Origin: Prevotella sp. UBA7594
GTDB taxonomy: Bacteria > Bacteroidota > Bacteroidia > Bacteroidales > Bacteroidaceae
Direction: 5' to 3'
Length of the DNA stretch: 20,614 nt
NCBI GenBank assembly: GCA_002490315.1
Contig: DLKG01000080.1
Coordinates: 1-20,614 of the forward strand
The notes beneath the pieces are model-generated. The model was not told where the DNA came from. It did no database searches and saw only the letters and a program-made list of their open reading frames with translations. The position numbers and the translations under genes are program-made. Positions within the stretch are counted from its first letter, which is position 1; every line of letters starts with the position of its first letter. Of this stretch, positions 15,987 through 20,614 are shown piece by piece.

Positions 15987-16021
15987 GTGGGCTGAAAGCC
16001 CTGAAAGCCCATACCTTTTTT
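15987..16021 (+). terminator. Terminator after the HU gene
   Basis: TGGGCT (15988-15993) pairs with AGCCCA (16006-16011). A second AGCCC (15997-16001) allows a shorter alternative GGGCT-gaa-AGCCC hairpin. Six T's follow at 16016-16021. It lies 14 bp beyond the HU stop. Confidence 0.5.
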
Positions 16022-16045
16022 GGGTATGCGAATATAAAAAAACAA

Positions 16046-16103
16046 CGCGCCCTGTAAGGCCAAAAGCATTTCTTTATTTATGCTTTTTCCCTTACAGGGC
16101 GCG
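16046..16103 (-). terminator. Long hairpin terminator between HU and the secreted-protein gene
   Basis: A perfect 14-bp arm pair (16046-16059 with 16090-16103, base CGCGCCC) extends through a short internal loop into an 8-bp AAAAGCAT/ATGCTTTT stem (16062-16069 with 16080-16087). On the minus strand a T-run follows, and the hairpin starts about 20 bp beyond the stop of the 16123-17694 gene. It probably serves that gene and may also act on HU read-through. Confidence 0.8.
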
Positions 16104-16122
16104 ATGCGTTATTGGCGGCTTT

Positions 16123-17694
16123 TTATTTTCTTACCTTGTAGCTGCACATTCCTTCCTTCACGACATAAACGCCATGAGGCAAACCGTCGGTGGTGTTGCC
16201 GAGCAGTACGCCCTGCAGACTGTAGACACGCTTCTCTGGCTTTGCGGCAGAGTAGTTGACGTCAGAGATGGCTGTGGCAGGATACTTGTGAAAGTCGCCA
16301 TATTTCTCCACCTTCGTTACAACATCCGACAAAGAGCCGTCGGAATTGTAGCCTGTGTATTTGTACACCTCATCCGTCGGGCAATCGTTGGAGTCGAACG
16401 TCTTGCTGACGCTGACCGTAGACGAGAGATACATCGCGCCGCCGGCACTGTCCGACTGCCGCGTCTCTATCTCGTAGCTTCCGTCCGGCTGGAACGTTGC
16501 CTTCGCCACTCCATCTCCGCACGACGTTGCCACTTCCTTACCGTCTTGCCTATAGACATTGTACTTTCTGAAGTTACCAACGTAACTGCCGTTCTCGTCG
16601 CTCAACGCATAGGTGTCGACAATGAATGAGTACTGAGAATCGTTGACACTGGAGATGTAAGTGTTGGTAGTCACGACGAACTCGCTGCCCACCTCATACT
16701 TGCCACTGCGCGTCACGTCATTGGCTGGCTGATAGAAACCTCCCCTTACAATGTCATTGCTGTTGGCATACTTCATGGCCTGCACAGACTCCGTATAGTA
16801 ATGCGTGCAGCCGCTATTGAATTCTTGCAGCCAATTGATCCAATCGGAACTGAACTTCTCTGGCTCTCCGACAGGCTTACCGTCGAACTTTATGTTGTCG
16901 TAGACTCTCTCCAAGAAAATGGCACGCTCGTCTTCGGTGTCAAGGTCATAGTAGGTGTAGTTGCTCCTGTACACCTGTTTCTTCACGTTGCCGTCGTCAC
17001 CGTACTCATAGAGATATTCTTCCACAACGCGCGGATTAATGAAAGACGAGGCATTGTCAGTACTGGGGAAATAGTACATCAAGGCATAGCGCACGGGGCG
17101 ATTCTGTGAGTCGCGCTCCGTCTTCAATGCTTTCATCCACTGCACTTCCCATGTGCCGTTGTTCCATGTATAGTAGAATGTTTTGAAAGGCGTCGTGCCA
17201 TACTCGTCATTATAGTTCCAAACAGTCTTGTTCAATGGCGTTCCAGCTTGGAATGATTCCTTGTCTAAATAGGCAATGCACTCATTAGTGTTGCCGTCAC
17301 TGTCGAAATTGTAGACGGAGTACTGATTCGTGGTTTTCTGAGTGTCGCCGCTTTTGTAGGTGTAGGTGTAGTCCCTTTCAGTGGATTGCAGGGTGCCGCT
17401 CTCGTCACGGTTGAGTATGCGGTTGTCCACTTGGTTAAGGTAGTAGTAGATCTCGCCGTCCTGATAACTCTCCACCGTGTAGGTGTAACTGTAAGTGCCG
17501 TTCGCCCATACGCTACCATCATCACTGCGCGTCACGGGAGCTTTCATGACAGGAGCAGCCTGGCTGCCCTGCCCCACCATGAACTTTTTTTCTACGCCGT
17601 TCTCCTCACCACACCTGTTAAGCCCCTGTCCATTTGCCACCACAGGCATTGCAGCCAGCAGCGCAGCTGGCACAAGAATAGAAAAAATCATCAT
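16123..17694 (-). CDS. Predicted secreted protein of unknown function, with Prevotella-type C-terminal tail
   Basis: A 523-residue protein with an N-terminal hydrophobic signal (MMIFSILVPAALLAAMPVVA, cleavage likely near residue 20-24), so it is probably exported. The n-region lacks basic residues, which is unusual. The body (about 60-440) is rich in Tyr, Trp, Asn and Asp, with repeated short strands such as YTYTYKSGD, FDSDGNTNE and YTWNNGTWE. These suggest beta-strand repeats, but I recognise no family. The last 34 residues (490-523, VYSLQGVLLG...GVYVVKEG...KVRK) look like the tail commonly found on Prevotella secreted proteins, related in form to type IX secretion sorting tails. It begins 36 bp after nadA on the same strand, so it may share its transcript, and a strong hairpin terminator follows. 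Function unknown. Confidence 0.8.
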   Translation of the reverse strand: MMIFSILVPAALLAAMPVVANGQGLNRCGEENGVEKKFMVGQGSQAAPVMKAPVTRSDDGSVWANGTYSYTYTVESYQDGEIYYYLNQVDNRILNRDESGTLQSTERDYTYTYKSGDTQKTTNQYSVYNFDSDGNTNECIAYLDKESFQAGTPLNKTVWNYNDEYGTTPFKTFYYTWNNGTWEVQWMKALKTERDSQNRPVRYALMYYFPSTDNASSFINPRVVEEYLYEYGDDGNVKKQVYRSNYTYYDLDTEDERAIFLERVYDNIKFDGKPVGEPEKFSSDWINWLQEFNSGCTHYYTESVQAMKYANSNDIVRGGFYQPANDVTRSGKYEVGSEFVVTTNTYISSVNDSQYSFIVDTYALSDENGSYVGNFRKYNVYRQDGKEVATSCGDGVAKATFQPDGSYEIETRQSDSAGGAMYLSSTVSVSKTFDSNDCPTDEVYKYTGYNSDGSLSDVVTKVEKYGDFHKYPATAISDVNYSAAKPEKRVYSLQGVLLGNTTDGLPHGVYVVKEGMCSYKVRK

Positions 17695-17730
17695 AGCTTT
17701 AGTTTTTTGTTGTTAAACTTCAGTTTTTTA

Positions 17731-18720
17731 TCACGACAGCTCAAGCATCCGCTCTATCGGCTTCACGGCGTCCTTGGCAATGGCGGGATCCACCTTCACC
17801 TCCGGCCAGCCGTACTTCAGCGTCAGATAGATTTTCTTGAGCGTATTCTTCTTCATGTACTCACACTCGTTGCAGGAGCAGCCTACCCCACCCTCCGACA
17901 CTTCCGGCGGCACGGGATAGAACTTCACGCCAGGACAGCCACGCTCGAGTTCGTGGAGGATGCCAGCCTCGGTGGCGATGATGTATTCCTTGTTCTCGGG
18001 ATGAGCCTTGGCATAGTTGAGCATCGTCGCCGTAGAACCCTTCACGTCGGCTATGGCGAGCACGGGCGCCTTACACTCCAGATGAGCCATGACGAGTGCG
18101 CCTGGATGCTCCTGCTTGAGCTTCACGATGGCTTCCACGGAGAACTTCTCATGCACGTGGCAACCGCCGTTCCAGAGCAGCATGGAGCGTCCTGTGACGC
18201 TGTTGATGTAGTTGCCGAGGTTGTAGTCGGGCCCGAAGATGATCTTCTCGTCCTTCGGGAAAGAGGCGATGACCTTCTCTGCATTGCCCGACGTCACCAC
18301 GCAGTCGGTGAGCGCCTTGACGGCTGCCGTCGTGTTGACGTAGCTCACCACCTTATAGCCGGGATGCTCTTCCTTGAACTTCCTCAGATCGTCGGCGTTG
18401 CACGAGTCGGCAAGCGAGCATCCTGCCGTGAGGTCAGGACAGAGCACCGTCTTGTCGGGCGAGAGCAGCTTGCACGTCTCCGCCATGAAATGCACTCCAC
18501 ACATCACCATCACCTTCGCGTCCGTCTGCGCCGCCTTACGCGCCAGCGCCAGCGAGTCGCCCACGAAGTCGGCAATGTCCTGTATGTCGCCCACAGTGTA
18601 GTAATGCGCGAGGATTATTGCGTCCTTCTCCTTGCACAGGCGTCTTATTTCCTTCTTCAAATCCAGCGAGTCGTCAACCTGCTCGTCGACGTAGCCCTTT
18701 TCCTTCCATTCGTTTTTCAT
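17731..18720 (-). CDS. nadA: Quinolinate synthase NadA
   Basis: A 329-residue iron-sulfur enzyme of de novo NAD synthesis; it condenses iminoaspartate with dihydroxyacetone phosphate to give quinolinate. Family features: AHYYT (38-42), DFVGDS (51-56), GVHFMAET (75-82), AGCSLADSC (99-107), NGGCHVHE (185-191) and the C-terminal CSCNEC (281-286). The 4Fe-4S cluster is held by three Cys, probably C101, C187 and one of the C281/C283/C286 group. Length is normal. The ATG start gives MKNEWKEK, and no longer start is favoured. Its usual partners nadB and nadC are not in this window. It is the gene bordering the proposed origin, transcribed away from it. Assignment is secure. Confidence 0.96.
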   Translation of the reverse strand: MKNEWKEKGYVDEQVDDSLDLKKEIRRLCKEKDAIILAHYYTVGDIQDIADFVGDSLALARKAAQTDAKVMVMCGVHFMAETCKLLSPDKTVLCPDLTAGCSLADSCNADDLRKFKEEHPGYKVVSYVNTTAAVKALTDCVVTSGNAEKVIASFPKDEKIIFGPDYNLGNYINSVTGRSMLLWNGGCHVHEKFSVEAIVKLKQEHPGALVMAHLECKAPVLAIADVKGSTATMLNYAKAHPENKEYIIATEAGILHELERGCPGVKFYPVPPEVSEGGVGCSCNECEYMKKNTLKKIYLTLKYGWPEVKVDPAIAKDAVKPIERMLELS

Positions 18721-19020
18721 ATTTGTTTTCTCTGTTTCTTTAATTTTTCTTCAATTTGTCCTGTCCCTGTCTGTCCTGTCAATTGCGAAGCCTGTCCTGT
18801 TGCCACGGTGTACAGGTTTTCCACAACCTATTCTTATATTATCTCTTTTTTTTTTAAAAGAAAAAAGAAATATGATGTGTATGATGGTCTGTTGATATGT
18901 TGGTAACTTATTGCCTGTTTTCTTGGCTTTTCGGTTTTCAACATTTAGTACAGGTTTACTAACAGAATGTGTTTATATCTTCTTACTGATTATGAACGTC
19001 ATACATGAGTTTTCAGCAAA
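18721..19020. other. Left border of the origin region, upstream of nadA
   Basis: Non-coding. It has CCTGT-type words repeated close together at about 18760-18800 (three near nadA, one more at 18795), a DnaA-box-like TTTTCCACA at 18817-18825, and an AT-rich run at about 18841-18890. No clear Bacteroidetes -7 element for nadA was found, so its promoter is not assigned. Confidence 0.5.
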
Positions 19021-19040
19021 GTTGTTTCCACACGTGCAAA

Positions 19041-19108
19041 GTTAATAAGTTTATATCTTTTTCTTTTAAAAACATGTGGAAAACTTTTAAATAATAGTTT
19101 AATAACTT
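19041..19108. other. AT-rich candidate DNA unwinding element
   Basis: By hand count 57 of 68 bases are A or T. It lies immediately left of the first dense DnaA-box cluster (boxes at 19115, 19148, 19165, 19188, 19209) and is flanked on its other side by TTTCCACA (19026-19033). This is where an origin usually melts. The run at 18841-18890 is a second, less well placed candidate. Confidence 0.45.
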
Positions 19109-19114
19109 CGTCAG

Positions 19115-19217
19115 TTATCCACATTGTGTGCACACACTGCCTGTGCCTGTGGATAACCTGTGAGTTATCCACAATGTTATTAACAGGTTATCAACAGGTA
19201 CAGGCGGGTTATCAACA
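19115..19217. promoter_or_regulatory. DnaA-box cluster 1
   Basis: Exact boxes at 19115-19123 (+), 19148-19156 (-) and 19165-19173 (+), then TTATCAACA at 19188-19196 and 19209-19217 (+), 21 bp apart (two helical turns). A perfect 12-bp palindrome TGTGTGCACACA sits at 19125-19136. ACAGGT follows each TTATCA box, giving a repeated TTATCAACAGGT unit. Confidence 0.85.
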
Positions 19218-19232
19218 GGTTGGTAAGCATAA

Positions 19233-19376
19233 ATGATGAAACTCTCCTTGTTCTTGCTTGTATCTTTTCTGCTTGTCTACTGTGGGGGTGTACTAAAACC
19301 ATCCAAAGGAAAACGAGTGGACAAGATTTTTTTATTGCAGCTTGTAGCGGAAGACAGGCATCCCAGCAACGCTTGA
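19233..19376 (+). CDS. Short ORF with signal-like N terminus inside the origin region (doubtful)
   Basis: A 47-codon frame from ATG 19233 to TGA 19374-19376. Its first 17 residues are hydrophobic and end in a Cys (MMKLSLFLLVSFLLVYC), like a lipoprotein signal, followed by a basic segment. This could be a small exported peptide, a remnant of a longer gene, or chance. It lies between two DnaA-box clusters, and no promoter or family resemblance is evident. Listed because it is the only frame in this region with a protein-like feature. Confidence 0.2.
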   Translation: MMKLSLFLLVSFLLVYCGGVLKPSKGKRVDKIFLLQLVAEDRHPSNA

Positions 19377-19452
19377 ATTGTTGTACTGGCGAAAACTGCA
19401 GTACAGGCGTTTATTAAATGTATTGCCAACAGGGTTTGTTTATATTTACTCT

Positions 19453-19487
19453 TTGCCTGTCAGTTAGTTATGGAGTTATCCACAATT
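19453..19487 (+). repeat. Duplicated DnaA-box module, copy A
   Basis: TTGCCTGTCA, 3 nt, AGTTA, 2 nt, then GAGTTATCCACAATT. The same arrangement recurs at 19984-20019 with a 3-nt second spacer. The conserved sequence upstream of the box suggests either a recent duplication or a second binding site fixed relative to DnaA. Confidence 0.7.
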
Positions 19488-19609
19488 GTTGATAACCTGT
19501 GGATAACTCTTATGTTCGTACATGGGCGGTTTTGATTATCAACACACTTATCAACACTTTTGTTGATAACTTCTTATTGATAATCAGTCTGTTACTTCTG
19601 TTATCCACA
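19476..19609. promoter_or_regulatory. DnaA-box cluster 2
   Basis: Boxes at 19476 (+), 19487 (- TTATCAACA), 19498 (-), 19536 (+ TTATCAACA), 19548 (+ TTATCAACA), 19561 (- TTATCAACA) and 19601 (+). The first three begin exactly 11 bp apart, so they lie on nearly the same face of the helix, and the next pairs are 12-13 bp apart. This is the densest group in the window. Confidence 0.85.
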
Positions 19610-19665
19610 ATTTTCCATAATTAATAGGCAATTTGAATGATGTCATGGCAAAAATAGCTCATTAA

Positions 19666-19823
19666 ATAACTGGGAGAGGGGGCGCCCTCGCCCCCGACTA
19701 ACGCCCAAAATAACAGGGAGAGGGGCGCCCTGCCCCCGACTAAAGGCTCGTAATGAGAATATTTTTGTTTGTTACATCTTTGTTCCTGTATCGGGGGCGA
19801 GGGCGCCCCCCTCTCCCAGTTAT
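19666..19823. repeat. Three-copy GC-rich palindromic repeat splitting the origin
   Basis: Copy 1 (19666-19697, 32 nt) and copy 2 (19710-19739, 30 nt) are direct repeats 44 bp apart, both followed by CTAA. Copy 3 (19791-19823, 33 nt) is the inverted form and matches copy 1 except for one extra G. Each unit reads ATAAC(t/a)GGGAGAGGGG...CGCCC...GCCCCCGA and contains an internal self-complementary GGGCGCCC core. Copies 1 and 3 could form a hairpin of over 30 bp enclosing copy 2. The element is strongly GC-rich in an AT-rich setting, has no ORF of its own, and lies between DnaA clusters. REP-like or a small non-autonomous mobile element are options. Confidence 0.85.
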
Positions 19824-19983
19824 TGATGCTAATGCGTCTGACTTTGCTTATACCACAAGATAAGCTTGTGCTGCTTCTACAACGACTTTGCGTCTTTTCA
19901 AATACCTGATGAACCAAATAACTGTCTTCGATTGATAGCAGTTATTAACAGGCTTTTCAACACTTTCTGTTGAAAACTTGTCA

Positions 19984-20019
19984 TTGCCTGTCAATGAGTT
20001 AAATGAGTTATCCACAATT
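19984..20019 (+). repeat. Duplicated DnaA-box module, copy B
   Basis: Second copy of the TTGCCTGTCA - AGTTA - GAGTTATCCACAATT arrangement, containing the exact DnaA box at 20008-20016. Just upstream are looser boxes: TTATTAACA 19942, TTTTCAACA 19954, and its complement at 19968. Confidence 0.7.
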
Positions 20020-20222
20020 TCCTTAGCGGTAAACATTGCTTGTCTTATATTTGCACGTACAGGAACTCTAAACTTGTGTCATTTTGAAACAGGAAAGGTT
20101 TTTGCCAGGATCTTCTTCAAGCATTGCTTGAAGCGCGTAGATGGTTGTAAGTCAGAGCGTTGCAGACTATTGCTGTCGTGAGCGGGAAGGAGATGGAGTG
20201 GGGAAGTGAAAGGCAGGTTAGC

Positions 20223-20303
20223 TAAAGCGCCACTTTACAGTCCCTAAAGTGGCGCTTTAGAGAGTGTAAAGTGGCGCTTTAGGGAGAGTAAAGTGGCGCT
20301 TTA
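20223..20303. repeat. Iteron-like array: four 15-bp near-palindromes at 22-bp spacing
   Basis: TAAAGTGGCGCTTTA occurs at 20245-20259, 20267-20281 and 20289-20303, and in the reverse orientation at 20223-20237. Every start is exactly 22 bp from the last, with 7-nt spacers of differing sequence (cagtccc, gagagtg, gggagag). Constant unit and period with unlike spacers point to protein-binding sites on one face of the helix (two turns) rather than slippage. It lies between DnaA boxes at 20008 and 20381, about 255 bp before the next gene. It may bind a replication initiator-associated factor or a transcription regulator; the protein is unknown. Confidence 0.9.
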
Positions 20304-20380
20304 AAAATCGGGCTTTCCCGTTGTAATACTTGTGCGCTTCGCCTGTCGTATATTTGTATCGTTTGAATAGTGGATAAAAG

Positions 20381-20503
20381 TGTGGATAAGTGAGGATAAA
20401 AAGTGATGGAAAGTGGGTACAGGAGAAATAAATCAACAGTCGTTGTTGATAACAAAAGTCTAAGATACAATGCGTTGCAGAGTTATCCACAGGTTGTGGA
20501 TAA
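20381..20503. promoter_or_regulatory. DnaA-box cluster 3
   Basis: Exact boxes at 20381-20389 (-), 20483-20491 (+) and 20495-20503 (-), the last two facing each other 12 bp apart. One-mismatch boxes flank the first at 20369-20377 and 20391-20399, and a TTATCAACA variant is at 20444-20452 (-). This cluster ends about 55 bp before the partial gene at 20558. Confidence 0.8.
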
Positions 20504-20517
20504 AAAGAAATTTCATC

Positions 20518-20548
20518 TTGAATATGGAGTGATATAATAATAGGTTTA
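20518..20548 (+). promoter_or_regulatory. Possible promoter for the gene at 20558
   Basis: TTG (20518-20520), 20 bp, then TAGGTTTA (20541-20548), which is seven of eight to the -7 consensus with A in place of the final G. It would start transcription within a few bases of the ATG, giving an almost leaderless mRNA, close to DnaA cluster 3. Confidence 0.35.
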
Positions 20549-20557
20549 TCCAGCATT

Positions 20558-20614
20558 ATGAACAAAGAAGAGTTATTATTTTACTCGTGGCGGATGTCTC
20601 CGGCCTCCGCAGCA
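20558..20614 (+). CDS. Start of an unidentified gene, cut by the window end
   Basis: ATG at 20558 opens a frame running to the window end: M-N-K-E-E-L-L-F-Y-S-W-R-M-S-P-A-S-A-A, 19 codons. It is the first rightward gene after the proposed origin. The residues do not resemble the N terminus of DnaA, DnaN or another origin-linked gene I know, and 19 residues are too few for a family call. The position after a promoter-like element and the change to G+C-rich codons support a real gene. Confidence 0.5.
   Translation, partial: MNKEELLFYSWRMSPASAA

Larger units (their letters stand above)
18760..20510. other. Proposed chromosomal replication origin (oriC) region
   Basis: About 1.8 kb without a convincing gene. 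It contains ten exact copies of the DnaA box TTATCCACA: + strand at 19115, 19165, 19476, 19601, 20008 and 20483; - strand at 19148, 19498, 20381 and 20495. Seven TTATCAACA variants also occur: + at 19188, 19209, 19536, 19548; - at 19487, 19561, 20444. Several looser matches lie alongside (TTTTCCACA 18817; its complement 19075; TTATTAACA 19942). By chance a 9-mer would appear well under once here. An AT-rich stretch adjoins the first cluster. A hand count gives about 105 G to 48 C at 20161-20520, a leading-strand signature to the right. No dnaA gene is visible. Confidence 0.85.

Noticed and set aside
17386..18906. 506-codon open frame on the + strand opposite nadA and the secreted-protein gene
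   Set aside because: It is antisense to two well-supported genes and is low-complexity His/Arg/Leu-rich, as expected from the complementary strand of GC-biased coding DNA.
19220..19417. 65-codon + strand frame in the origin region
   Set aside because: It has no recognisable features and a non-ATG-like context, and it overlaps a better-looking but still doubtful short frame.
19666..19823. CRISPR array
   Set aside because: There are only three units, one is inverted, the spacers are unequal, and no cas genes are nearby.
19621..19917. 98-codon - strand frame across the GC-rich repeat
   Set aside because: Its composition is set by the repeat copies (repeated APSP-type words); there is no start signal or family match.
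20223..20303. CRISPR-like repeat-spacer array
   Set aside because: Units of 15 bp and spacers of 7 bp are far too short; helical phasing points to protein-binding sites.
20558..20614. dnaA gene at the right of the origin
   Set aside because: The visible 19 residues do not resemble a Bacteroidetes DnaA N terminus.

Overview
The window looks like a chromosomal segment from a Bacteroidales bacterium, most likely Prevotella or a close relative. The evidence is: several promoters of the Bacteroidetes type (TTG or TTTG, 19-20 bp, then TAnnTTTG); no Shine-Dalgarno sequences before most genes; a fused SecDF; the large, insert-bearing form of IspG; and a secreted protein ending in the short 'VYSLQG...GVYVVK...KVRK' tail common on Prevotella exported proteins. 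No tRNA, rRNA, CRISPR array or transposase gene was seen.

Layout. 16-3247 (+): a PAP2-like membrane protein, purE (purines) and ispG (isoprenoids), with a T-rich octamer array abutting the ispG start. 3254-5131 (-): an Upf1-like SF1 helicase that converges on ispG with a 6-bp gap. 5132-5550: a divergent promoter region. 5551-6817 (+): upp and a small Cys-motif lipoprotein. 6829-6978: three copies of a GTGTGTCAAAA-type repeat that can form alternative hairpins between convergent genes. 7005-9698 (-): mutS with a C-terminal clamp-binding motif. 9699-10134: a gene-free gap holding a well-formed promoter, a roughly 125-nt possible small RNA and its own terminator, then the secDF terminator. 10135-13167 (-): secDF. 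13374-15431 (-): an EEP-family hydrolase with an N-terminal membrane domain and, upstream of it, a rhomboid protease. 15701-15973 (+): an HU-family protein with a promoter and a hairpin/T-run leader. 16123-18720 (-): nadA, then a secreted protein of unknown function.

18721-20557 is the most striking part: about 1.8 kb with no convincing gene, ten exact DnaA boxes (TTATCCACA, both strands), at least seven one-base variants (TTATCAACA), an AT-rich stretch, a duplicated box-containing module, a GC-rich repeat in three copies, and four 15-bp near-palindromes at exactly 22-bp spacing. By hand count the + strand is about 105 G to 48 C over 20161-20520, while the genes to the left are C-rich on this strand. 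I read this as the chromosomal replication origin (oriC) or a major part of it. The 22-bp iteron-like array and the GC-rich repeat are not standard oriC parts and are the best candidates for something undescribed. The window ends 19 codons into an unidentified + strand gene.

The genes are mostly housekeeping: nucleotide synthesis and salvage (purE, upp), cofactor and isoprenoid synthesis (nadA, ispG), repair (mutS, helicase), protein export (secDF), membrane proteolysis (rhomboid) and nucleoid structure (HU). The leftward genes (nadA, rhomboid, EEP, secDF, mutS, helicase) would be co-directional with a fork leaving the proposed origin to the left.
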